A DNA stretch of 64,000 nt, taken from positions 203,899-267,898 of the forward strand of contig CBDFFM010000027.1 of assembly GCA_965246785.1 (NCBI GenBank), written 5' to 3'. Shown in pieces: positions 52,324-61,034 of the stretch. Under the pieces are notes generated by a model. The model did not search any database. It was not told the DNA's origin and worked only from the letters and a program-made list of their open reading frames with translations. Position numbers and translations under genes: made by a program. Position 1 is the first letter of the stretch; every line of letters begins with the position of its first letter. Source of the stretch: UBA1952 sp965246785. GTDB lineage: Bacteria > Bacteroidota > Bacteroidia > Chitinophagales > Chitinophagaceae.

Positions 52324-52803
52324 ATGAAACCCCTGTCCAAAAGATACTGCCTTGTTCTCATGACATTTTTCCTCTCATGCTGTTCATTATATGCGCAACA
52401 GGGTGCCAACAGAGAAAATGACGGTTACTATGTGACGCATTATTACGCCGGCGGAAAGACCGTAATGAGCCATTTTACATCTACCTGTAGTAAATGTCTA
52501 TCACATCAATCAGGTGCGATTGATATTTCAGGGCTATTTCCCTACGATGCGAAAGAGCTATTCCGTTGCAGTGGTTGCGAATCCTGTAATGATAATGCTT
52601 GCCGTACAGTTATCCTATACGCTTCGGCCGATTTCGTTGATGATACGGGCAACATTGAGATTCGTATTACTCATTTGGACGAGAAAGGGAATTGCATCTT
52701 GAAGTTTTCAGGAAAGAAGGTTGTTAGAGAAGTCAGAGTTGTGGAAAAGACTTTTAGAATCAAAGAAAGCCAGATGAAATGGGGGAAGGTGAAGCCTGAT
52801 TAA
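52324..52803 (+). CDS. Hypothetical secreted Cys-rich protein
   Basis: 159 residues. A signal peptide (LVLMTFFLSCCSLYAQ) leads to a mature part with paired cysteines (TCSKCLSH; FRCSGCESCNDNACRT), perhaps two zinc-binding knuckles or disulfides. The tail is beta-rich and basic (LKFSGKKVVREVRVVEKTFR). No family is recognised. Its stop codon is followed in the same frame by the heptad-repeat ORF at 52813. Confidence 0.65.
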   Translation: MKPLSKRYCLVLMTFFLSCCSLYAQQGANRENDGYYVTHYYAGGKTVMSHFTSTCSKCLSHQSGAIDISGLFPYDAKELFRCSGCESCNDNACRTVILYASADFVDDTGNIEIRITHLDEKGNCILKFSGKKVVREVRVVEKTFRIKESQMKWGKVKPD

Positions 52804-52812
52804 GCTATCGTA

Positions 52813-52980
52813 ATGCATTACACAGCTTTCGTTACGCATTACAATGGCCCTGCAATGCACTACATCGCCTCCGTTATGCATTACAATGGCATTGTAACGC
52901 GTTACAGAGGCAATGTAAGCCGTTACGGAGGCCATGCAACGCTCTACATTGGCAATGTTGCGCATTACAATGGCATTGTA
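52813..52980. repeat. 21-bp tandem array, eight units
   Basis: Eight exact-length 21-bp units start near 52813, 52834, 52855, 52876, 52897, 52918, 52939 and 52960. The consensus is ATGCATTACAATGGCATTGT plus A, nearly palindromic around the centre. As 21 is seven codons, the array reads in frame without stops on both strands. Confidence 0.9.
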
Positions 52981-52989
52981 TTACCTTAG
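52813..52989 (+). CDS. Possible 58-residue heptad-repeat peptide
   Basis: ATG at 52813 opens eight heptads such as MHYTAFV, THYNGPA, MHYIASV, MHYNGIV, TRYRGNV, SRYGGHA, TLYIGNV, AHYNGIV, then LP and stop. Tyr at the third place is nearly invariant. It is in frame with the stop of the preceding gene. All frames of the array are open, so coding is not proven. Confidence 0.3.
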   Translation: MHYTAFVTHYNGPAMHYIASVMHYNGIVTRYRGNVSRYGGHATLYIGNVAHYNGIVLP

Positions 52990-53016
52990 CTCCTCATCAA
53001 AACCAATCTTTTCGCC

Positions 53017-53409
53017 ATGCCTGCAAATACTACCACCGGCCGCATCGTAATGTCCCGCACCCCAAAAGACGTGCTTGACCTTGCGGAGCTCATCTTCAAA
53101 AAACACACAACCGACGGCGCCGCTTCCGAGCTAAAAAACCTCGTGGATTTTGACTGGAACACCACCGGCCCCACCATCGTAACCGCGCAGGATTTTGACA
53201 AGCAGGCCGCCGACTTTAAAGGCAAGATGGAAGAAGCCTACCGCCAGCGCGACAAGCTCCTCAAGCCTATTGATGACATCAACAAGGCATCTGCCGCCTA
53301 CCTCAAGGGCAAGTACCGCACAAACCCCAAGAAGCTGGCCGACTGGGGCTTCTCCGTGGACGATACGCCCAAGGCAAAGAAGGCGCCCAAGACATTCCCC
53401 GGCTCTTAG
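53017..53409 (+). CDS. Conserved hypothetical protein
   Basis: 130 residues, no signal peptide. Helical body (DVLDLAELIFKKHTTDGAAS; DFDKQAADFKGKMEEAYRQR) and a C-terminal YLKGKYRTNPKKLADWGFSV segment that I have seen in conserved hypothetical proteins of Bacteroidota. It may mediate a small coiled-coil interaction. No function is known. A strong terminator follows. Confidence 0.7.
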   Translation: MPANTTTGRIVMSRTPKDVLDLAELIFKKHTTDGAASELKNLVDFDWNTTGPTIVTAQDFDKQAADFKGKMEEAYRQRDKLLKPIDDINKASAAYLKGKYRTNPKKLADWGFSVDDTPKAKKAPKTFPGS

Positions 53410-53419
53410 ACCGTAAATG

Positions 53420-53445
53420 AAATGCGCCTTCGGGCGCATTTTTTA
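53420..53445 (+). terminator. Rho-independent terminator
   Basis: AAATGCGCC-TTCG-GGCGCATTTTTT is a perfect stem with a stable tetraloop and a T tract, 10 bp after the stop at 53409. Confidence 0.88.
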
Positions 53446-53488
53446 TAGGTTTAGGGCACCACCATTCCATCAACACCCGCATTTCTAT

Positions 53489-54082
53489 ATGAACATCACC
53501 CGCACACTCATCGCCGCAGCCATCATTGCCACCGCCATTACGCCATCCTGCAAGCCTGATAAGCCCGAATGCGACACCGCCATGCGCGACTCTCTACAAG
53601 TCCGCGAGCTACGCCTGAAGGAGCGCGAGATGGCGCTGCGCGAGCGCGAGATGGCCGTCATGGAGCGTGAGCAGCAGCTTGGCATCGGTAAGAATGCCGG
53701 CAGCTACACGGCGCGGATGTCCTCCTCCAACGCCGGGATAGCAGCCGGCGATAACCGCGCAACCGTGAAAGGCGGCAGGAAAGATTATTCTGAAAAGACC
53801 TCCGAAATGGCCTACAAGAAGCCGGTGCTGGACTTCCCCGGCCAATTCCCTGAAAGCTCTGAGCGCGTACTTACGGACGATGACCTGGAGCATAAGAGCG
53901 CCTTCGGCAAGAAGATTATGCTCAATGAAATTTACGCCCGCCACGGCTACATCTTTCCCGACAAGGATATGAAGAAACACTTCGCCGGCGAGAGCTGGTA
54001 TAAAGGCACGGAAAAGTCGCTGGGCAAGATTCAGCTCACGCCCACGGAGATTCAGAACATCGCCTTCATCAAGGCGCATTGA
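53489..54082 (+). CDS. YARHG domain protein, probably secreted
   Basis: 197 residues from ATG 53489 (MNITRTLIAAAIIATAITPS), a signal peptide that may end in a weak lipobox Cys. Then a charged coiled coil of REREM repeats (residues 35-60) and a C-terminal YARHG domain (MLNEIYARHGYIFPDKDMKK; SWYKGTEKSLGKIQLTPTEI). YARHG is an extracellular domain of unknown function. It is convergent with the histidine kinase, sharing no overlap. Confidence 0.82.
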   Translation: MNITRTLIAAAIIATAITPSCKPDKPECDTAMRDSLQVRELRLKEREMALREREMAVMEREQQLGIGKNAGSYTARMSSSNAGIAAGDNRATVKGGRKDYSEKTSEMAYKKPVLDFPGQFPESSERVLTDDDLEHKSAFGKKIMLNEIYARHGYIFPDKDMKKHFAGESWYKGTEKSLGKIQLTPTEIQNIAFIKAH

Positions 54083-55771
54083 TTATTGCTCCGGCACCTG
54101 GGGCAGATAGACCGTAAAGGTGCTGCCCGCGCCGGGAGTGCTTGTCACATCAATAAAGCCGTTGTGCTGCTGCGCCACCTTCTTGCAGATGGCCAGGCCG
54201 ATACCCGTACCCGAATATTCCTTCCTGCCGTGCAGCCGCTGGAAGACCTCAAACACCTTTGCCGCATACTGCTGCTCAAAGCCGATACCGTTGTCCGCCA
54301 CGCTGATGCTGTGGTACTGCGTTGACACGTCGGCGCCAAGCGCTTCTATGCTGCTGCCGGGGATTAATGCCGCGGTTATGTCTATGTTCGGCGGCACGTC
54401 CGGCCTGCTGTACTTGAGCGCATTGCCGACGAGGTTTTCAAAGAGCTGATGCAGCAGGAAGCGCAGGCCCATCACCGCAGGCAGCGGTCCGCATATTACA
54501 GACGCGTTCAGCTCCGCCATGCGCTCTTTGAGCGTTGCGCTCACCGCGGCGACTATTTCGCCGAGGCTTACCGATTCAAACCGCTGCCCGCCGGCGCTTG
54601 CGCGGGAGAATACCACAAGTGCCTCTATCAATCGCTCCAGGTGGTCTGCCGAGGATTGTATGCGGCTCAGCGCGTCCCGCATGTCCGGCGACAGACTTGC
54701 GCCTTCGCTTTTCTTCTGGATAATGTTGCTGAAGAGGCGGATTTTTCGCACCGGCTCCGAAAGGTCGTGGGAGGCAATGTAGTTGAAGGAGGTCAGCTCC
54801 TGGTTGCTGCGCTCCAGCGCCTTATTCTGCTCGGCAAGCTGGCTGCGCTGCTCTTCCAGCTTCAGGGCCGTCGCCTTCTCTTCCGTGATGTCGCGGATGA
54901 AGGCGATGTACACCACGCTGCCCGCACGCATGGAGCGGGATATAGTGAGGGATATGAAGAAGGTATCCCCGCTTTTGCGCAGCGCCTCCACCTCTATGGT
55001 CTTGTTCAGCACCCGCGACTCCCCCGTGCGGTGCAGCCGGTGTATGCCTTCTAAGTGTGCCTCCCGGTATGAGGGCGGGATAATGGTCTCGGTAATTTTC
55101 CTGCCGATAATCTCTTCCGGCGTCCAGCTGAAGGTGCTTACGGCTTTGGGGTTCCAGAGCAGGATGCGGCTCTCGGTGTCTATCACTACAATGGCTTCCG
55201 GGGCGTTGTTGATAAGCTCGCGCGATGCCGCCTCCAGCTCCCTCAGGCGCTCCGCCCGCCGCTCTGATTCGTGGTGCTGCTCCAGGATGAGCGCCTCCTT
55301 TATCTGGAAAAGGGTCTTGTAAGAAATATCCTCCTGCAGTAGCGTCAGCCGGTCGGCCTCATCCATTACGGCCACGTAGGTGTGGAGGTCGCTGCTGTAA
55401 TTTTTCAGGAAGTGGCGGAATGCCTGGCGGCGCACAAAGTTGGCTTTGGACACATCCTCTATCACCACATCGCTGCCCTGGATTATGGGGAGGCGGTTTT
55501 GCTGCCAAGCCAGGGTGCTTTCGGCTACATGCTCCGCCGCGCGGCCTTCTATAATGGCGTGGAAGAGCTTCGTATTACTCTCCATGCTCATAGCCAGCAG
55601 TTGCGCTTCGGGCATCGCCTCAAAGTAGCGGAGCAGTGGCATGTCCAGCTCGCGGGAAGCTTGGAGGAGGTAGGCGCAGAAGTCGCGCAGGTGGTACTCC
55701 AGCAGGAAACGCGCATAATCCGCCAACTGCCCGAAGGGCTTCTGTTCGCTTGTATTATCCGCTGGGGGCAT
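54083..55771 (-). CDS. PAS-domain sensor histidine kinase, soluble
   Basis: 562 residues from ATG 55771 (MPPADNTSEQKPFGQLADYA). Residues 10-200 form a helical region I do not recognise. A PAS domain follows (INNAPEAIVVIDTESRILLW; GRKITETIIPPSYREAHLEG), a coiled coil, then the kinase core: FNYIASHDLSEPVRKIRLFS with the phospho-His, and ATPase boxes (LFENLVGNALKYSR; SVADNGIGFEQ; GTGIGLAICKKV). It senses a cytosolic signal. No response regulator is next to it. Confidence 0.9.
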   Translation of the reverse strand: MPPADNTSEQKPFGQLADYARFLLEYHLRDFCAYLLQASRELDMPLLRYFEAMPEAQLLAMSMESNTKLFHAIIEGRAAEHVAESTLAWQQNRLPIIQGSDVVIEDVSKANFVRRQAFRHFLKNYSSDLHTYVAVMDEADRLTLLQEDISYKTLFQIKEALILEQHHESERRAERLRELEAASRELINNAPEAIVVIDTESRILLWNPKAVSTFSWTPEEIIGRKITETIIPPSYREAHLEGIHRLHRTGESRVLNKTIEVEALRKSGDTFFISLTISRSMRAGSVVYIAFIRDITEEKATALKLEEQRSQLAEQNKALERSNQELTSFNYIASHDLSEPVRKIRLFSNIIQKKSEGASLSPDMRDALSRIQSSADHLERLIEALVVFSRASAGGQRFESVSLGEIVAAVSATLKERMAELNASVICGPLPAVMGLRFLLHQLFENLVGNALKYSRPDVPPNIDITAALIPGSSIEALGADVSTQYHSISVADNGIGFEQQYAAKVFEVFQRLHGRKEYSGTGIGLAICKKVAQQHNGFIDVTSTPGAGSTFTVYLPQVPEQ

Positions 55772-55877
55772 GGAGGAGCGAATTGGTGGTGATGGCGGCG
55801 GCAATGTAAAGGCTTTCCGGCAGCAGCCGGCAAATCTCTGTAACAAAATGATGCGCAACGGACATCTCAACTGTCGG

Positions 55878-55987
55878 TAGTGTCTCAGTTTGAATTATTG
55901 CTCGCAGCGACTTGTCATGCTGTAAGCATCTTGCAAGACCCTTTCAGGGTGACAAGTCGCTGAGAAACTCCAAACTGAAACACTACT
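55878..55987. repeat. Large composite inverted repeat before hpd
   Basis: AGTGTCTCAGTTTGAA with GCAGCGACTTGTCAT pairs with GTGACAAGTCGCTGAG and TCCAAACTGAAACACT. Inside it is a small hairpin ACCCTTTCAGGGT. At about 110 bp it is the largest hairpin of the window and resembles a small non-coding mobile element, but no target-site duplication was identified. Confidence 0.7.
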
Positions 55988-56052
55988 TGTATGGGAATGC
56001 TTGGGCGCGGCACCAATCTTTTACCTTTAGGCCTTAAACCGAAATCAATATC

Positions 56053-57186
56053 ATGGAAGCGACTATAGCGCAAGAGCTGCAGGCCCGCAAGGCCACCGAT
56101 TTTCTGCCCATCAACGGCACTGACCATATAGAGATGTATGTAGGCAATGCGAAGCAGGCGGCCCATTACTATAAAACGGCCTTCGGCTTCCAGACCAAGG
56201 CCTATGCCGGGCCGGAGACCGGCGTGCGCGACCGGGTGAGCTATGTGCTGCAGCAAGGGAAGATTCGCCTGGTGCTTACTACGCCGCTCAAGAGCGATTC
56301 GCCCATCTCCGAGCACATCCGCAAGCACGGCGATGGGGTGAAGATGCTGGCCCTGTGGGTGGATGACGCTACGCTGAGCTTTGAAGAAACGACGCGTCGC
56401 GGCGGCAAGCCGTATCTGGAGCCTATTACGCTGGAAGACGCGGACGGGAAGGTGGTGGTGAGCGGCATCTATACTTATGGCGAGACGATTCACCTGTTCG
56501 TAGAGCGGAAGGATTACAACGGCCCATTCATGCCGGGCTATAGGGCGGCTACAAGCGAGTACAATCCTGCCGACGCGGGCCTCTTGTACATTGACCACTG
56601 CGTGGGCAACGTAGGCTGGAACCGGATGAATGAGACGGTGAAGTGGTATGAGGATGTAATGGGCTTCGCAAACATCCTAACCTTTGACGACAAGCAAATC
56701 AATACCGAATACTCCGCCCTGATGAGCAAGGTGATGAGCAACGGGAATGGCTACGTGAAGTTTCCCATCAACGAGCCGGCGGAAGGGAAGAAGAAGAGCC
56801 AGATTGAGGAGTACTTGGAGTTTTATGAAGGCGAGGGCGTGCAGCACATCGCGGTAGCAACCAATGATATTGTGAGGACGGTAAGGGAGCTGAAGAGCCG
56901 CGGCATAGAATTCCTGACGGCCCCGCCGAATGCGTATTATGCCACCCTGCTGGAGCGTGTGGGCAAGATTGATGAGGAGTTGAAGCCGCTGCAGGAGCTG
57001 GGCATCCTCGTTGACCACGATGAGGAGGGCTATCTGCTGCAAATCTTTACGAAGCCGGTGGAAGACCGACCTACCCTATTCTTTGAAATCATCCAGCGCA
57101 AGGGGGCAAAGAGCTTTGGCGCGGGCAACTTCAAGGCGCTGTTTGAGAGCATTGAGCGGGAGCAGGCGCTGCGGGGCAATCTGTAG
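56053..57186 (+). CDS. hpd: 4-Hydroxyphenylpyruvate dioxygenase
   Basis: 377 residues. It turns 4-hydroxyphenylpyruvate into homogentisate, the substrate of HmgA. The two vicinal-oxygen-chelate halves are clear: INGTDHIEMYVGNAKQAAHY, YIDHCVGNVGWNRMNETVKW with the first iron His, GVQHIAVATNDIVRTVRELK with the second, and the Glu in RPTLFFEIIQRKGA. Length is normal. A TACCTTTA motif near 56022 may be the promoter. A terminator follows. Confidence 0.95.
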   Translation: MEATIAQELQARKATDFLPINGTDHIEMYVGNAKQAAHYYKTAFGFQTKAYAGPETGVRDRVSYVLQQGKIRLVLTTPLKSDSPISEHIRKHGDGVKMLALWVDDATLSFEETTRRGGKPYLEPITLEDADGKVVVSGIYTYGETIHLFVERKDYNGPFMPGYRAATSEYNPADAGLLYIDHCVGNVGWNRMNETVKWYEDVMGFANILTFDDKQINTEYSALMSKVMSNGNGYVKFPINEPAEGKKKSQIEEYLEFYEGEGVQHIAVATNDIVRTVRELKSRGIEFLTAPPNAYYATLLERVGKIDEELKPLQELGILVDHDEEGYLLQIFTKPVEDRPTLFFEIIQRKGAKSFGAGNFKALFESIEREQALRGNL

Positions 57187-57215
57187 GCGCTTCTACGCCT
57201 CAAAGGCATTATTAC

Positions 57216-57250
57216 AATCCCTGCAATGCTTATATTGCAGGGATTTTTTT
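57216..57250 (+). terminator. Rho-independent terminator after hpd
   Basis: AATCCCTGCAAT and ATTGCAGGGATT form a perfect 12-bp stem followed by TTTTTTT, 30 bp after the hpd stop. Confidence 0.9.
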
Positions 57251-57318
57251 ACGCAATAACTAACGCAACTTCTACGGACAGCGTCTTTAGACCAAACCAC
57301 TTACCAGCTTTACCGTCT

Positions 57319-59139
57319 ATGAAAAAGCTTTTACTCCTTTTTTCCTTCTTGCTCAGTGCCGGCATTGCCGGGGCGCAGTGTACGGCAGCTTTCAGCGCCA
57401 CACAGTCCCCAACGGGCAATAGTCTGCTGAACTACACTTTCACGAACAGCTCCAGCTATGTGCTGCCCTATCCCGGCCAGCGCAAATCGCTCAACATCAA
57501 TTATGGGGACGGCACCGTGATCAATGCCATTTCCGGCACGGGTATTCCGTCGCACATCTATGCTACTGCGGGCACTTATACTGTGGGGCTGCGCATCCGG
57601 GATTTTGACTCTGCTACTAATGGCACCCTTTGCACAGATTCTGCTACCATCATCATAACGGCTAATTACCCTGCCTGCGGCGCAACGATTGCTGTAACGG
57701 GAACGGGCGCTACGCGCAACTTCACGGCTACCAACCCTGCCGCAACAACAGGCATTACTTATGCCTGGAACTTTGGCGACGGCGGTACGGGTACGGGCAC
57801 TCCGGTGTCGCACACTTATGCTTCAAGCGGCACTTATAACGTTACGCTTACGGCTACAGCCGGCAGCGGTCCCACGGCCTGCACCTATACCAACACAATG
57901 TCTGTAGTGGTGTATATCATCCCGCCGCCGCTTAACTGCGGAACGCTGAAAGCCAGCTTTGTAAAGAGCGTAAGCGGGGCTGTCGCTTCCTTCACCAATA
58001 CATCTAACGTAGCTTCCAGCCTTTACCAGACCATTGCCGTATGGAATTATGGAGATGGCACTACCGGCGCAGGATATAATACGCCGCCGCATACCTACAC
58101 CACGCCAGGCAGCTATACGGTAAAGCTGGTGATGACGTGGAAAGATTCCCTGAACACGACATCCTGCAAAGATTCCGCTATTGATGTTGTAGTCATTACT
58201 ACTGTGCCGACTCCGGCCAATATCATCTCCGGCACTATCAGCTACGACTCAACCGGTACAGGCCTGCAATACTTCCGTGTTTACCTCATCAAGCTGGATT
58301 CTGCCACCAACATCCTTTCGGCTGTTGACTCCGTGCTTACCGGAACTGCTTATACGCCGTACTATGCCTTCGGCAGCAAGCCTGCAGGCAGCTACCGCGT
58401 AAAGGCGGCCCAATGGTCACCCGTTGGTCTGGGCCTGAGCTTCATCCCTACTTATCACGACTCCAGCCTGTATTGGAATCTCGCTACCGTCATCAACCAT
58501 ACCGGCGGCTCCAGCCTCAATAAGAACATTCGCATGAAGAAGGGGGTGCCCACCACTGGCACCGGATTCATTGGTGGTAATGTGTCCTTAGGCGCTAACA
58601 AGGGTGCGGCAGGCGGCGTATCCAATATGCTCATCTTCTTGCGCGATGCCACTATGCGTGTCATTCGGACTACCATTACAGACGCGAATGGGAACTACAA
58701 CTTCGCCAATCTAGCCTTTGCGCCGTACAGTATCTGGCCGGAGCAAATCAACTATCTAACCACACCGAAGACGCCCATTGTGCTGAATGGTACATACCCT
58801 TCCCGCTCCGATATTGACTTCAACATGGACGATGCCAAGCGCACGATTGTGCCGCGCGGCTTCCTAAGCGTCGGTACGGTAAATGGTGCCGAAGGCTTTA
58901 TCCGCGTAGCGCCGGTGCCTGCTTCCGGTTACGTTACCATTAGCTGGAACGGCCTTGCCAGCGGCACAGCTCAGCTTACCATTACCACCATTACTGGCGA
59001 TGTAGTGGCCCGCAGCGGCGATATTCAGGGCAAGAGTGGCGAATTGCGCATGAGCCTGAGCGGCCTCTCGCACGGCCTGTACTTTGTGCATGGCAGCGGT
59101 GCGCTGGCTGGCACGGTGGCCAAGCTGGTTGTGGAGTAA
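57319..59139 (+). CDS. PKD-domain secreted protein with T9SS-type tail
   Basis: 606 residues from ATG 57319 (MKKLLLLFSFLLSAGIAGAQ), a signal peptide. PKD-like domains: SLNINYGDGTVINAISG, YAWNFGDGGTGTGTPVSHTY and VWNYGDGTTGAGYNTPPHTY. Then a beta-rich domain and a carboxypeptidase-regulatory-like one (TITDANGNYNFANLAFAPYS). The last 75 residues (RVAPVPASGYVTISWNGLAS; GLSHGLYFVHGSG) look like a type A T9SS sorting domain. It would be exported by type IX secretion and act at the surface. Adhesive role is inference. Confidence 0.87.
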   Translation: MKKLLLLFSFLLSAGIAGAQCTAAFSATQSPTGNSLLNYTFTNSSSYVLPYPGQRKSLNINYGDGTVINAISGTGIPSHIYATAGTYTVGLRIRDFDSATNGTLCTDSATIIITANYPACGATIAVTGTGATRNFTATNPAATTGITYAWNFGDGGTGTGTPVSHTYASSGTYNVTLTATAGSGPTACTYTNTMSVVVYIIPPPLNCGTLKASFVKSVSGAVASFTNTSNVASSLYQTIAVWNYGDGTTGAGYNTPPHTYTTPGSYTVKLVMTWKDSLNTTSCKDSAIDVVVITTVPTPANIISGTISYDSTGTGLQYFRVYLIKLDSATNILSAVDSVLTGTAYTPYYAFGSKPAGSYRVKAAQWSPVGLGLSFIPTYHDSSLYWNLATVINHTGGSSLNKNIRMKKGVPTTGTGFIGGNVSLGANKGAAGGVSNMLIFLRDATMRVIRTTITDANGNYNFANLAFAPYSIWPEQINYLTTPKTPIVLNGTYPSRSDIDFNMDDAKRTIVPRGFLSVGTVNGAEGFIRVAPVPASGYVTISWNGLASGTAQLTITTITGDVVARSGDIQGKSGELRMSLSGLSHGLYFVHGSGALAGTVAKLVVE

Positions 59140-59161
59140 GCCATCTCGTCTTAATCGTCAG

Positions 59162-59200
59162 AACAGGCAACAACATTTTCGTTGTTGCCTGTTTGTTTTT
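59162..59200 (+). terminator. Rho-independent terminator after the PKD protein
   Basis: AACAGGCAACAAC and GTTGTTGCCTGTT form a 13-bp perfect stem with an ATTTTC loop and a T-rich tail. Confidence 0.9.
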
Positions 59201-59226
59201 AGAGAAACGTTGCGCCCGGGCGCTGC

Positions 59227-59234
59227 TATCTTTG
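59227..59234 (+). promoter_or_regulatory. TAnnTTTG -7 element before the L,D-transpeptidase gene
   Basis: TATCTTTG matches the consensus exactly and lies 25 nt before the ATG at 59259. No -33 TTTG is seen. Confidence 0.55.
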
Positions 59235-59258
59235 GACTACCCGTTTCCCTTTTAATCT

Positions 59259-60029
59259 ATGCCGTCTTCTTTTTTCAGGATGCTTTTCCTTGCGCTTGCG
59301 TTTGGCTTTGGCACGATGCGCGCATCGGCCCAGGATGATGCCACCACTTTCCGCAATTTCCAATTTTCCTTCAATCGCGTTTCTCAATCCTGGGCGCGGT
59401 ACAACGATACCTTACATAAAGTTTTTCAGCAGAAGAAAATAAACTACCCCGCTCATGAGGTTTACCTGCGCTTCTTCAAGGCACATAATGAGGCCGAGCT
59501 TTGGGCGCGCAATGACGATACGAGCAAGTTTACGCTCGTAAAATCTTACCGCATGTGCGCGCTCTCAGGCTCACTCGGCCCCAAGCGCTGGGAAGGCGAC
59601 CGCATGGTGCCGGAGGGCTTTTACTTCATTGACGACTTCAATCCGAAGAGCGATTTTTATCTCTCCCTGCTGCTCAATTATCCTAACTACACCGACCTCG
59701 TAAAAGGCGACAAGGTGAAGCCCGGCGGCGACATCTATATTCACGGCGGCTGTGTGACGGTAGGCTGCCTGCCTATGACCGACCCGGTGATTATGGAGCT
59801 GTACACGCTTTGCCTCAGCGCCAAAATTGCGGGCCAGCAGTACATCCCGGTGCATATCTACCCCATTCGCTTTGACCGGAAGGGCCTAGACTTCCTGGGC
59901 CGCGAGTATGGCAGCGATACAACCAAGCAGCGCTTTTGGGTGAACCTGAAAGGCGAGTACGATTACTTCGAAAAGAATAAGCGCCTGACTCCTGTGATGT
60001 ATACGCCGGATGGGCGCTATGTGTTTTAA
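59259..60029 (+). CDS. L,D-transpeptidase (YafK-like)
   Basis: 256 residues. A signal peptide (MLFLALAFGFGTMRASAQ) leads to an YkuD-type domain. KPGGDIYIHGGCVTVGCLPM holds the catalytic HGG...GC motif (Cys in VGCLPM). It cross-links or trims peptidoglycan in the periplasm by a penicillin-insensitive route; YafK-type proteins release bound lipoprotein in Escherichia coli. The neighbour DUF4249 lipoprotein starts 55 bp later. Confidence 0.9.
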   Translation: MPSSFFRMLFLALAFGFGTMRASAQDDATTFRNFQFSFNRVSQSWARYNDTLHKVFQQKKINYPAHEVYLRFFKAHNEAELWARNDDTSKFTLVKSYRMCALSGSLGPKRWEGDRMVPEGFYFIDDFNPKSDFYLSLLLNYPNYTDLVKGDKVKPGGDIYIHGGCVTVGCLPMTDPVIMELYTLCLSAKIAGQQYIPVHIYPIRFDRKGLDFLGREYGSDTTKQRFWVNLKGEYDYFEKNKRLTPVMYTPDGRYVF

Positions 60030-60084
60030 ACTTTTTTCGCAGGAAGGCCGTTATATAAGGCTGCCACTCATTTCTCCTCATCCT

Positions 60085-60993
60085 ATGCCCGCCCCGCGAA
60101 AGCTCCTTTTCCTGCCTTTTCTTGCTCTGATGCCCCTTTTCTTCTCGTGCGAGAAAGAAGTGAACATTACGCTGAGCGATGGCGAAACGCAATTGGTGGT
60201 GAACGGGCAGATAGAGCTGAATGGGCCGCCATTCGTGATACTCACAAAATCCATCGGCTACTTCTCTAAGGTGGATTTGCAGACGCTGCAAGCCAGCTTC
60301 ATCCATGATGCAGACGTGCGCGTAAGCAATGGCATGCGCACCATCAAGCTGCGGGAGTACAATGTGGACACTGGCGGCAGCGCCCGGTTTTACTTTTACA
60401 CATTAGATACGGCTGACAAGACAAGCTTTGACTTTCTGGGCGAAGCGGAAAAGTTTTACACGCTCAACATCAGCGCAGGCGGTAAGCAATACACCAGCAC
60501 AACGAAAATCCCGATGCCTCGCCCGGTGGACAGCATGAAGGCTGTAGCGCCGCAAAAGCCGCCGACTAAAGCCCCAACGGCCATGCAACTCATCGTCTGG
60601 TACAGCGACCCGGATACTGTGGGCAATTCCATACGCTACTTCACGCGCCGGAATAACCAGTCGTTTTATCCGGGCCCGAATTCTGTCTTTGACGACCAGG
60701 TTGTAAACGGCGCGAAGAATGCGCAATACCCGCTGCAGGCAGGCTCGGCAAACGACCGCGTAGATTTTTCGGACAGCACCGGCTTTGTCTTCAAAGGTGA
60801 CACAGTAACGCTGAAGTGGTGCGCCATTGACCACGGCGTCTTTAATTTCTACAGCACTTTTGAATACTCCATCGGCACAGTGGGCAATCCTTTTTCTTCT
60901 CCTATTAATGTGCAGACGAATGTGGCGGGCGGCGCGCTCGGCGTATGGGCTGGCTACGGCGCTACTTATACCACGATTGTGGTGCCGAAGTAG
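60085..60993 (+). CDS. DUF4249 family lipoprotein
   Basis: 302 residues from ATG 60085 (MPAPRKLLFLPFLALMPLFF), a lipoprotein signal ending at SCEKE. The beta-rich body (QLVVNGQIELNGPPFVILTK; FIHDADVRVSNGMRTIKLRE; YTLNISAGGKQYTSTTKIPM) is the DUF4249 fold. These lipoproteins usually accompany a TonB-dependent receptor; none is next to it. The tail is shorter than average. The longer frame from 60010 is overlap with the previous gene. Confidence 0.87.
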   Translation: MPAPRKLLFLPFLALMPLFFSCEKEVNITLSDGETQLVVNGQIELNGPPFVILTKSIGYFSKVDLQTLQASFIHDADVRVSNGMRTIKLREYNVDTGGSARFYFYTLDTADKTSFDFLGEAEKFYTLNISAGGKQYTSTTKIPMPRPVDSMKAVAPQKPPTKAPTAMQLIVWYSDPDTVGNSIRYFTRRNNQSFYPGPNSVFDDQVVNGAKNAQYPLQAGSANDRVDFSDSTGFVFKGDTVTLKWCAIDHGVFNFYSTFEYSIGTVGNPFSSPINVQTNVAGGALGVWAGYGATYTTIVVPK

Positions 60994-61034
60994 GGCTTGG
61001 CGTATCTTGTCGGCCATTTACGCAACGCACAAAC

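Noticed and set aside
51595..52803. Larger genomic island around hicBA
   Set aside because: No integrase, transposase or tRNA is visible; only the duplicated hmgA end supports an insertion.
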